From CAMBDR01 sp046597185 (GTDB taxonomy: Bacteria; Pseudomonadota; Gammaproteobacteria; Burkholderiales; Burkholderiaceae_D): DNA of 12,425 nt. The notes under the pieces are model-generated. The model was not told where the DNA came from, made no database searches, and saw only the letters and a list, made by a program, of their open reading frames with translations. The position numbers and the translations under genes are program-made. This document shows positions 1 to 5,187 of the stretch, in pieces (position 1 is the first letter of the stretch; every line of letters begins with the position of its first letter). Location of the stretch: the NCBI GenBank assembly GCA_046597185.1, contig JBKJLF010000424.1:1-12425 (forward strand). The letters are read 5' to 3'.

Positions 1-461
1 GGCGGGGTGCCATCGGGCAGCGGATCAGCCCAGACGTACCAGTCGGCCTTGGGATTGTCGCGGCTGCTGCGGCTTTCAACAAACCAGGGGTGGGTTTCGG
101 CACTATGCGACAACACCTGATCGATCATGATTTTCAAACCCAGCGCGTGTGCGGTTTGAATCAATTGTTCAAAATCAGCCAAAGTGCCAAATAGAGGATC
201 AACATTGCAATAATCGGACACGTCGTAGCCGAAATCCTTCATGGGCGAGGTGAAGAAGGGCGAAATCCAGACAATGTCCACGCCCAGGCTGGCGATGTAG
301 TCCAGTTTGCCAGTAATGCCGGGCAAATCGCCTACGCCATCGTTATTCGAGTCAAAAAAGCTGCGCGGGTAAACTTGATAAATGACCGCTTCACGCCACC
401 AATCTTGGGCGGTGGATGCCATCGTTGCCAATGGGGCTTTCGCGTGCAATGCAGTTGACAT
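1..461 (-). CDS. GH13 alpha-glucosidase, N-terminal part
   Basis: First 153 residues of a glycoside hydrolase family 13 enzyme of the alpha-glucosidase / oligo-1,6-glucosidase type, which hydrolyses terminal alpha-linked glucose from malto-oligosaccharides; the gene runs off the left edge. Visible family motifs: WWREAVIYQVYPRSF (about residues 21-35), the DSNNDGVGDLPGI calcium-loop-like segment (37-49), LDYIASLGVDIVWISPFF (53-70), GYDVSDY (78-84) and conserved region I as DQVLSH (114-119). The catalytic Asp and Glu lie beyond the window. The ATG at 459-461 is preceded by GAGAGG at good spacing, so the start is secure. No signal peptide is seen, which suggests a cytoplasmic enzyme fed by imported sugars. 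The promoter and two LacI-family operators just upstream suggest sugar-dependent repression. The exact substrate cannot be told from this part. Confidence 0.93.
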   Translation of the reverse strand, partial: MSTALHAKAPLATMASTAQDWWREAVIYQVYPRSFFDSNNDGVGDLPGITGKLDYIASLGVDIVWISPFFTSPMKDFGYDVSDYCNVDPLFGTLADFEQLIQTAHALGLKIMIDQVLSHSAETHPWFVESRSSRDNPKADWYVWADPLPDGTP

Positions 462-556
462 AGAACCTCTCTCATTTTGCGATCTGGTCGGGCCAAATCG
501 ATATCCAGGGTAGGGTGCGCCAATCATTTCGCGCAATCAGTTATCGCCGTGAGACT

Positions 557-572
557 TTCAAAGCGCTTTGAA
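557..572. promoter_or_regulatory. LacI-family operator O2, perfect 16-bp palindrome
   Basis: TTCAAAGCGCTTTGAA is a perfect 16-bp palindrome with the same core as O1. The two centres are 33 bp apart, close to three helical turns, so both sites face the same side of the DNA and cooperative binding is plausible. O2 lies just downstream of the predicted start point. Confidence 0.78.
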
Positions 573-583
573 TCAATGCACAC

Positions 584-612
584 AGTATAGCCAAAGCGCT
601 TTGAACTGTAAA
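584..612 (-). promoter_or_regulatory. sigma70-type promoter of the alpha-glucosidase gene
   Basis: On the minus strand TTTACA (607-612) and TATACT (584-589) are separated by exactly 17 bp, close to the sigma70 consensus. The start point would fall near 577, giving a leader of about 115 nt before the ATG at 461. The spacer is occupied almost entirely by a CAAAGCGCTTTG palindrome. Confidence 0.8.
591..605. promoter_or_regulatory. LacI-family operator O1 in the promoter spacer
   Basis: The 12-bp perfect palindrome CAAAGCGCTTTG (592-603), with a central CG step typical of LacI/GalR-family operators, lies between the -35 and -10 hexamers. A bound repressor would block RNA polymerase directly. The cognate regulator is not in the window. 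That it senses maltose or a related sugar is inference from the target gene. Confidence 0.75.
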
Positions 613-875
613 GGGCTTTATACGTATTTTTTATATGGGTGATCAAGAAAACGTCGGTCTGGTCTTTTTCGCGCGGGAAACATGCGACAGCGATGCGACA
701 GCGATGCGACAACGATATGGCCGTGCCGGGGAATTTGTGGCCAGTTTGTGTGGTCGTTGCAACAGTAATGATGCTATCTCCCCAATAAATCAAAAAAAAC
801 ACAAGTGATTTATCGCGAAATATTTGAATCATTTTAAATTATGCGAAAATTCAATTGCGCCAAATAAGTATTTTA
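613..875. other. AT-rich intergenic stretch without a recognised gene
   Basis: Between the alpha-glucosidase promoter and the mini-gene I find no convincing coding sequence. A minus-strand open frame from 832 runs through the promoter and both operators, has no ribosome-binding site and looks accidental. The stretch holds the 11-bp tandem repeat at 682-714 and becomes very AT-rich from about 775. No clean -35/-10 pair for the rightward transcript was found. Confidence 0.6.
682..714. repeat. three tandem copies of an 11-bp unit
   Basis: ATGCGACAGCG occurs twice exactly (682-692, 693-703) and a third time with one G-to-A change (704-714). The unit is about one helical turn, so a protein contacting each copy would sit on one face. 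It lies about 70-100 bp upstream of the alpha-glucosidase -35 box. It may be an activator array or simple slippage. Confidence 0.75.
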
Positions 876-925
876 AGTGCAACTTGGTGCACTACGGAAT
901 TGTTTTTTCACAAATCTCGTAGTGC
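876..925. promoter_or_regulatory. nested dyads upstream of the mini-gene
   Basis: Two inverted repeats share a half-site. AGTGCA-N6-TGCACT (876-893) is a perfect 18-bp dyad, and GCACTACG (889-896) pairs perfectly with CGTAGTGC (918-925) across 21 nt that contain an inner TTGT/ACAA stem. The second dyad ends 15 nt before the Shine-Dalgarno sequence of the 950 ORF, so it could be an operator pair or a hairpin in the mRNA leader. Confidence 0.5.
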
Positions 926-949
926 TATCGTTTATTTTTCAAGGAGAGT

Positions 950-1090
950 ATGATGAATTTTTTCGAACTATCGGCTTATACAGGGGTGTTGCCAGTTGAT
1001 AACGCTGTGCAGCATCTCCCTTTTGACGAAGGGCAATCGCTTGGTTCGGCCAATACCCCGCCCAATGGCCCTCCGGGATCAGGGAAATAA
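950..1090 (+). CDS. 46-aa mini-protein with Pro-Pro-rich tail
   Basis: ATG ATG AAT... to TAA, preceded by AAGGAGAG (941-948), the best ribosome-binding site in the left half of the window; the second ATG at 953 is equally possible. The product has a moderately hydrophobic front (MMNFFELSAYTGVLPV), an acidic middle and a tail TPPNGPPGSGK. PPN and PPG are known strong ribosome-pausing motifs that depend on EF-P. No family is recognised, and there is no classical signal peptide or double-glycine leader. An intrinsic terminator follows 9 nt after the stop codon, so the unit looks like its own small transcript, or a leader peptide in front of the membrane-protein gene at 1161. It could also be a non-coding RNA with a chance ORF. 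Confidence 0.6.
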   Translation: MMNFFELSAYTGVLPVDNAVQHLPFDEGQSLGSANTPPNGPPGSGK

Positions 1091-1099
1091 GTGCTGGTG

Positions 1100-1131
1100 G
1101 CGGCATTGATGATTGTCGATGCCGCTTTTTT
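1100..1131 (+). terminator. strong intrinsic terminator after the mini-gene
   Basis: GCGGCATTGAT (1100-1110), loop GATT, GTCGATGCCGC (1115-1125), then six T (1126-1131). The stem is 11 bp with two G-U pairs. It sits between the mini-ORF stop (1090) and the next gene (1161), so it either ends a separate small transcript or attenuates transcription into the membrane-protein gene. Confidence 0.88.
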
Positions 1132-1160
1132 AAACGCATGTTGTTTGTGAGGGGTGTTGT

Positions 1161-2054
1161 ATGCAATATTCAATCGATAACGAGGCGACTGATTTTTCAC
1201 TAAGTCCGGTCATGGCTATTGACGCGTCGATGCGCTTTGTACTTGGGGCCATGCTCTGTTTGTGTGAATTATTTGTGTATTTGCTTTTGGCTCGTTCTGA
1301 GTTTAATGAATTTTATTATTTGCGTGCCATCGCTGCTGCAATTTGCGTGTTAGGTTTGGTCATGCGTTTTGGTGAGGGTGGTTTGTTGTTGGATATAAAG
1401 GAATTATGTCTGTATGAAGTGTTTGCACATATCGTTGGTTTGGTGTTGTTTTCTTTGGCGGCGGGAAGATTTTCGTTGATTTTAGTCAATGCAGTGTTGG
1501 CGCTTAAGATTATTCGTTTGTTCTGGATCTCCAATGGGCAGGGCGCAACGCGCTGGCCAACTTTTGGACTATGGGGTTTGTTATGGGGCCATAGGGTTGG
1601 GTCGAATGATCTACCCGCAGCGCAGCGCCGTGCTGTCGTCGTCGTCCTGTTGTTGAGCCCAATTTTAGGGTATTTTATTGGAAAATTGGACAGGATTTTC
1701 TTATTGGCTGCCTGGGGGGCGGTGCCAATTTTATATCTGTTGTTGAATGCCAAACGGTTGTTTTCGGCTTTGGTGCAAATTCCCGTGAGTTTGAGGACGT
1801 TGGCACACGAGCGTGATCAGGCGCGGGTAGAGTTACAACAATTGCGCCAGTCTCAGGCTGACGCACAATCGAAGGAGCAGCAAGCCTTGGTGTCTGCCTA
1901 TTTTCAAGTGCGCCCGGACATGCGGGCGACGCTATTGCCAATTATTGAAGAGTTTTCAACGCTGTTCCCTGTCAGTGGTGAGCAAACCGATTTACTTGGC
2001 GTCGCCATTGCCAGGGATGTCGCCGTCGGCGGGGTTGGTACTGACCCTGAATAG
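1161..2054 (+). CDS. Multi-span membrane protein with C-terminal coiled coil
   Basis: 297 residues, family not recognised. Hydrophobic segments at about 24-44, 53-70, 81-101, 104-123, 158-175 and 178-197 suggest five or six membrane spans. A polar helical stretch follows (about 212-245, rich in Gln, Glu, Arg and Ala), likely a short coiled coil, then a small C-terminal region of about 50 residues. The ATG at 1161 has GAGGGG six bases upstream, which supports this start. The layout (membrane anchor plus soluble helical tail) would fit a sensor or scaffold, but no catalytic motif is visible. Leucine is often encoded by TTG and base composition is low compared with the odh genes, so it may be acquired. 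The last 63 bp overlap the end of the opposing XRE gene. Transcription from the left must pass the terminator at 1100-1131. Confidence 0.8.
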   Translation: MQYSIDNEATDFSLSPVMAIDASMRFVLGAMLCLCELFVYLLLARSEFNEFYYLRAIAAAICVLGLVMRFGEGGLLLDIKELCLYEVFAHIVGLVLFSLAAGRFSLILVNAVLALKIIRLFWISNGQGATRWPTFGLWGLLWGHRVGSNDLPAAQRRAVVVVLLLSPILGYFIGKLDRIFLLAAWGAVPILYLLLNAKRLFSALVQIPVSLRTLAHERDQARVELQQLRQSQADAQSKEQQALVSAYFQVRPDMRATLLPIIEEFSTLFPVSGEQTDLLGVAIARDVAVGGVGTDPE

Positions 2055-2510
2055 TACTTTGGTGACCGCTTCCAACGCCATTTTATGCTGCGGACTCATT
2101 TGACGAAACAGATCCACTAACTGCGCCTCACGCTGTTGCTCGCGCCCTTCCGTTGGCGTGGCATTGGCGAAGCGGCGCACGTTTTCGTGCAATAAAAATT
2201 GGATCAATCCACCTTTCCCGATATCATCAAGTTGGCGTATCTCGGTCAATACCGTGCTTTCGTTCTGGCTTAATTTGGCGATATTGCGTTCACCCGTAAA
2301 AATATAGTTGATATCTGTGCCGCGCTCAGAGAGCAAGGCCAAGAATTCGCCATTGGGATGGAGCTTGCCTTGCTCCCAATCGGTTACGGAGCGTTTGGAT
2401 GCATTGCCCAATTCTGCAAATTGGGTTTGTGTCAGCCCCAAGCGCTCGCGCTCCTCGCGTAGGCGTAATCCAATAATCTCTCGCATGGTGCGTGGTTGTT
2501 TGTTGTTCAT
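1992..2510 (-). CDS. Cro/CI-type (XRE) transcriptional regulator
   Basis: 172-residue DNA-binding protein. Residues about 14-68 form an HTH of the Cro/CI family: LREERERLGLTQTQFAEL, then a recognition helix around NASKRSVTDWEQG, then LSERGTDINYIFTGER, the layout of phage-type repressors. The C-terminal 100 residues are helical and polar and may mediate dimerisation; no peptidase domain of the LexA/CI type is seen. The start at 2510 (MNNKQ) is chosen because the HTH begins soon after; no good Shine-Dalgarno precedes it, and ATG at 2486 is an alternative. A TTG-started extension to 2585 would overlap promoter sequence and is unlikely. The gene is convergent with the membrane protein (63-bp overlap) and divergent from the promoter at 2579-2607. 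The inverted repeats there are candidate operators, so it may control the 58-aa gene and itself. Confidence 0.88.
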   Translation of the reverse strand: MNNKQPRTMREIIGLRLREERERLGLTQTQFAELGNASKRSVTDWEQGKLHPNGEFLALLSERGTDINYIFTGERNIAKLSQNESTVLTEIRQLDDIGKGGLIQFLLHENVRRFANATPTEGREQQREAQLVDLFRQMSPQHKMALEAVTKVLFRVSTNPADGDIPGNGDAK

Positions 2511-2578
2511 ATGGTGTTTGGTAGGGAGAGGATCGAAGTGAAATTGGTAAAAAATAGAGAAATTCTGCACATTAACTA

Positions 2579-2607
2579 TTGACAACTGCGATAAATTGCA
2601 CTATTCT
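2579..2607 (+). promoter_or_regulatory. Near-consensus sigma70 promoter for the 58-aa gene
   Basis: TTGACA (2579-2584), 17-bp spacer, TATTCT (2602-2607). The predicted start is near 2614, giving a leader of about 109 nt before the ATG at 2723. It faces away from the XRE gene, in the usual place for a repressor-controlled divergent promoter. Confidence 0.8.
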
Positions 2608-2635
2608 AATCCAGAATCTTTATTCTCATGAATAA
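2603..2635. promoter_or_regulatory. Candidate operators for the XRE regulator
   Basis: Two adjoining inverted repeats overlap the -10 box and predicted start: ATTCT-N5-AGAAT (2603-2617) and TTATTC-N4-GAATAA (2620-2635). Both use the same ATTC half-site. Binding here would block the rightward promoter. Assignment to the neighbouring XRE protein is inference from position. Confidence 0.5.
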
Positions 2636-2642
2636 TAACCTA

Positions 2643-2715
2643 AATATCTGCTGACTTGGCAGATGTTTCAAGTCACCCATACCATGTGTGATATTTTTTG
2701 TGCTTAGACTTGGGT
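2643..2715 (+). promoter_or_regulatory. mRNA leader with mutually exclusive hairpins
   Basis: AATATCTGC (2643-2651) pairs with GCAGATGTT (2659-2667), one G-U. Overlapping it, GACTTG (2653-2658) pairs with CAAGTC (2669-2674). The same GACTTG recurs at 2707-2712, next to the start codon region of the 58-aa ORF, and could capture CAAGTC instead; ACCCA (2675-2679) also matches TGGGT (2711-2715). This is the geometry of a translation switch that hides or frees the ribosome-binding region. It matches no riboswitch class that I know. Confidence 0.45.
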
Positions 2716-2722
2716 CATATGT

Positions 2723-2899
2723 ATGGATAATCCTATCGAATTGAGTGCGCTCGGCGCTCAGTCTGAATGGCGTAACGAAGCATTGGTGTTGGAGTTGGAA
2801 GCTTTGCTGGATGCGCGCCGTGCTTTAATGTTGGAGTTAATTGCACTCGATGCGCAAGTGGCTACCTATATGGGGCGCTTGCTGGCGCGTGCAGATTGA
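2723..2899 (+). CDS. 58-aa helical leucine-rich small protein
   Basis: Starts MDNPIELSALGAQSEW and continues into a leucine-rich amphipathic stretch (LVLELEALLDARRALMLEL, about residues 21-39) that runs nearly to the end, suggesting one long helix or a small coiled-coil dimer. No cysteines, signal peptide or membrane span are seen, and I recognise no family. The ATG at 2723 has only a weak ribosome-binding site (TTGGG near 2710). An overlapping ATG at 2719 stops after three codons. Support comes from the near-consensus promoter upstream, codon use like its neighbours, and the fact that it fills the gap between the divergent XRE gene and the MATE gene. It may be an antagonist, partner or target of the XRE regulator; that is inference. 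Confidence 0.6.
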   Translation: MDNPIELSALGAQSEWRNEALVLELEALLDARRALMLELIALDAQVATYMGRLLARAD

Positions 2900-2920
2900 G
2901 CCGTCACCAGCCTGTGTTTT

Positions 2921-4306
2921 TTAAACGACAGGTGTCGGCATTTTGAGTGCCTCACGCCTGGAAAGACGATTTAAATACCATACCAGGCCTACTGCGGCCA
3001 CCGTGAGGCCCAATACCAGGCCGATCCAAAAACCTGTGGCGCGCATAGCGGTGGCTGGTTTCCAGGGTGCCCACTCCGGGGCAATGCCTAATATATAGCC
3101 AACTGGTAGAGAAAATCCCCAAAATGCTGTTAAATGAATCAACATGGGTTGCTTGGTGACCTTGTAGCCGCGAATTGCGCAGGAGGCCGCAGCTTGGGCT
3201 GCATCGGATAATTGAAACAGTGCCGCAAACAGCAATAAACCTGCCGCCAGTTTTTGGATTTCTGGGTCAGACGTGTACACCGCTGCAATATGCCAGGGAA
3301 AGATGGCAATAAAACTGGCCGAGATGGATGCATAGATTAAGGCCAGACCTACGCCTACGCCGGAAACGAAGCGCGCTCGAACCGGATCGCCTTCGCCCAT
3401 GGCGTGCCCCACGCGGGTGATCAGCGCGATACCCAAACTCATCGGTACCATAAAAACAACAGATGAGAAATTGAGTGCGATTTGGTGCGCCGACTGCGTA
3501 ATCGCGCCAAAGCGGCCAATCATAAAGGCAATGGCACCAAAGGCGCTCACTTCCGCAAAATAAGTAATACCAATTGGCAGCCCCATTTTTACCATGCGCC
3601 AAATTTCTGGCCAAACTGGCCACTCCCATTGTTTGAAGGGGTAGCTGCTGTGATAAACGGGGGCGTGATTAATCCAAAACAACATGGCCAGCAACATCAG
3701 CCATTGTCCAATGCCGGTGGCCCAGGCGCAGCCGACATTGCCCAGTTGCGGCATGCCAAGGTTGCCAAACACAAATATCCAATTGACGATAATATTAAAA
3801 AGCAGGGCACCCAGTGATATCACCATGATCGGTTTGGTTTGATTTAAGCTGGCGCTATAACCATACAGTGCCCGGAACATGGCGAAGGCGGGCATGCCGA
3901 TGCTGACGATGTGGACGAATGCGGCGGCTTTGCTGGCAACAATGGGCTCCAGGCTCAGGTGGTCAAATAACAGCGTGCCAGCGTTGAGCACTGCGCAGCC
4001 GAGCAAACCCACTCCCAGGCCTTTCCAGAGTGCCTGACGCACAATATGGGGCACCTGTGTCAAGTTGCCCGAGCCAACTTCATGTGCCACGGTGGAATTA
4101 ATTGCCATCATAATGCCCACGATGGTGACCATCACAATGACCCACAGTGAGGCCCCGTTGGAGGTGGCGGCCAAGTCATTGGCACTCAAATGCCCGGTCA
4201 TGGCCACATCGACAAAACCCATGCCAACCATGGCCAGTTGCCCCAGCAGCATGGGCCAGGTGAGTTTCCATAATGCGTTTGCTTCTTTCAGGATGGCAGT
4301 CTTCAT
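2921..4306 (-). CDS. MATE family multidrug efflux protein (NorM-like)
   Basis: 461-residue inner-membrane antiporter of the MatE/NorM family, which exports cationic drugs and dyes in exchange for Na+ or H+. Length and about twelve hydrophobic segments fit the family. The N-terminus LWKLTWPMLLGQLAMVGMGFVDVAMTGHL, with the TGHL turn after helix 1-2, is typical. The two-lobe repeat is visible: the second half begins near residue 235 with KMGLPIGITYFAEVSAFGA. The ATG at 4304-4306 begins directly before the conserved N-terminus, but no clear Shine-Dalgarno is seen. The stop falls 21 bp from the end of the convergent 58-aa gene. Upstream on the minus strand lies the 88-bp repeat, so the promoter is probably within or beyond it. 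One weak candidate is TTATCG-17-TAAAAT at 4485-4513. Substrates cannot be inferred. Confidence 0.95.
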   Translation of the reverse strand: MKTAILKEANALWKLTWPMLLGQLAMVGMGFVDVAMTGHLSANDLAATSNGASLWVIVMVTIVGIMMAINSTVAHEVGSGNLTQVPHIVRQALWKGLGVGLLGCAVLNAGTLLFDHLSLEPIVASKAAAFVHIVSIGMPAFAMFRALYGYSASLNQTKPIMVISLGALLFNIIVNWIFVFGNLGMPQLGNVGCAWATGIGQWLMLLAMLFWINHAPVYHSSYPFKQWEWPVWPEIWRMVKMGLPIGITYFAEVSAFGAIAFMIGRFGAITQSAHQIALNFSSVVFMVPMSLGIALITRVGHAMGEGDPVRARFVSGVGVGLALIYASISASFIAIFPWHIAAVYTSDPEIQKLAAGLLLFAALFQLSDAAQAAASCAIRGYKVTKQPMLIHLTAFWGFSLPVGYILGIAPEWAPWKPATAMRATGFWIGLVLGLTVAAVGLVWYLNRLSRREALKMPTPVV

Positions 4307-4344
4307 GGTGATGAACGGTGAATGGATGAAGCTAATTTGAACAG

Positions 4345-4432
4345 GATGGCCCGTCAGTATAAGCCAGCTTGCGCTGGCGATGTGTATTTACAACTTTTGC
4401 TGTGCAGATTTTTTCATCTGTTTCGCATCCTT
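4345..4432. repeat. 88-bp dispersed repeat, copy 1
   Basis: Matches 6397-6484 in the same orientation with 9 mismatches in 88 bp and no gaps (about 90% by hand alignment). It contains a perfect hairpin GCCAGC-TTGC-GCTGGC and a second dyad CAGAT-N6-ATCTG (4405-4420). On the minus strand it carries TATACT, 40-60 bp upstream of the MATE start. On the plus strand both copies open a short frame starting MARQYKPA, without a ribosome-binding site. Confidence 0.85.
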
Positions 4433-4799
4433 ACGCCAATGTTGAATTTGCTTTCTGTACGGCAAAAATAGTAATTTTGATTCTATTTTACAATGCTTTG
4501 CCTTTCGCGATAAAACAACAGTCACGGAAAAATCTGCCAATTTTCCTGTCAAATTCAGGTGGCATGGTAAAAACAAAGGGTACACTTTCATCCATTTCGG
4601 CTTAATAGTATTATAAATTGCCAAGTTGCGATTGGCTAGCGCCTAAACTACCGGGGCAAGGTTGCTCCGGCAACTAATTAAGTGGTTTACCGAATCAACG
4701 CTTAGCTATGTGATTATTTGAATAAGTACCAAAAGCATGGTTTTATTCCTGTTGCAAATCGACATGGCGTGGTGACCCATTTAACACAGAAGGTGAAAT
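4433..4799. other. Intergenic stretch between MATE and the small ORF pair
   Basis: No convincing gene: the short open frames on both strands here lack ribosome-binding sites and overlap each other. It holds a weak leftward promoter-like pair (TTATCG at 4508-4513 and TAAAAT at 4485-4490, minus strand, 17-bp spacer), an AT-rich TATTATAAAT box near 4608-4617 that could belong to a rightward promoter without a good -35, and the hairpins listed separately. Confidence 0.5.
4621..4675 (+). promoter_or_regulatory. Structured leader with a UNCG-type hairpin
   Basis: GTTGC-TCCG-GCAAC (4661-4674) forms a 5-bp stem closed by C-G over UCCG, a member of the very stable UNCG tetraloop class. Competing pairings exist: GGGGC/GCTCC (4653-4657 with 4664-4668) and AGTTGC (4624-4629) with GCAACT (4670-4675). 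There is no T-run, so it is not an intrinsic terminator. It lies about 125 nt ahead of the ORF at 4800. Confidence 0.4.
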
Positions 4800-5021
4800 A
4801 TGACTAAGCACGATGATGACGATTTGATGAGCGATGAAGAAGCAATGGCAATGCTTGAACGATGCAAGGATCAAATAATGCTTGAGAGTCAATTGAAGCC
4901 ACAGGATGCTGCTGATTTGGAGGCTGCATTAGAAGGGGAGGTCATGCTGTGTGGTCCGCAAACTGAACTGGCCTACCGCCGGATGTTGCGTGATATTAAG
5001 GAGTCTGGCAATGGCGACTAA
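4800..5021 (+). CDS. 73-aa acidic small protein, unknown
   Basis: Starts MTKHDDDDLMSDEEAMAML and is strongly acidic, with a predicted helical body and only one short hydrophobic patch. There is no signal peptide and no recognised domain. AAGGTG about seven bases before the ATG gives a good ribosome-binding site. The stop TAA overlaps the start of the next ORF by 11 bp, so the two are probably translated as a coupled pair. Both proteins share an Asp-Glu-Glu-Met/Ala patch near the N-terminus. An antitoxin-like or adaptor role is possible but nothing in the sequence proves it. Confidence 0.7.
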   Translation: MTKHDDDDLMSDEEAMAMLERCKDQIMLESQLKPQDAADLEAALEGEVMLCGPQTELAYRRMLRDIKESGNGD

Positions 5022-5187
5022 ACCGCAAGATTTCAACACAAACGAAATGAACGATGAAGAAATGAAAGAGTATTTGGCGGCGAAGGAAATGCTCATCCGG
5101 GATCGCGATAAAATTATGGCAGAGGTTGCAATTTTATCCTTTAAAGTTAAAGCTGCGCAGCGCTTCACGACACCACAACGCTTTTGA
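5011..5187 (+). CDS. 58-aa small protein, possibly with a foreign tail
   Basis: Sequence MATKPQDFNTNEMNDEEMKE, then a charged helix (EYLAAKEMLIRDRDKIMAEV) and a basic tail ending TTPQRF. AAGGAG (4998-5003) stands seven bases before the ATG, and the start lies inside the end of the preceding ORF, which supports translational coupling. No family is recognised. The last 10-13 codons overlap, in another frame, what appears to be the left border of the ycaQ remnant. The original C-terminus may therefore have been replaced when the neighbouring gene was truncated. Confidence 0.65.
   Translation: MATKPQDFNTNEMNDEEMKEYLAAKEMLIRDRDKIMAEVAILSFKVKAAQRFTTPQRF

Noticed and set aside
682..714. Possible CRISPR remnant
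   Set aside because: The 11-bp units are directly adjacent with no spacers and no cas genes are nearby.
524..832. 102-codon minus-strand open frame
   Set aside because: It runs through the alpha-glucosidase promoter and both operators, has no ribosome-binding site and no recognisable protein character.
876..893. lux-box-like site for a LuxR-type regulator
   Set aside because: The 18-bp dyad has the right size, but arms and spacing do not match lux or tra boxes, and no LuxR/LuxI gene is in the window.
1091..1150. GTG-started 19-codon hydrophobic frame right after the mini-ORF
   Set aside because: It lies across the intrinsic terminator, so its sequence is explained by the hairpin; the apparent coupling is probably chance.
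2900..2935. Terminator between the 58-aa gene and the MATE gene
   Set aside because: Only a CCTGT/ACAGG stem with a long loop is present; too weak to call.
4348..4470. Small protein frame MARQYKPA... shared by both 88-bp repeats
   Set aside because: No ribosome-binding site in either copy, and the frames diverge and end at different places beyond the repeat; similarity is explained by DNA repeat identity.
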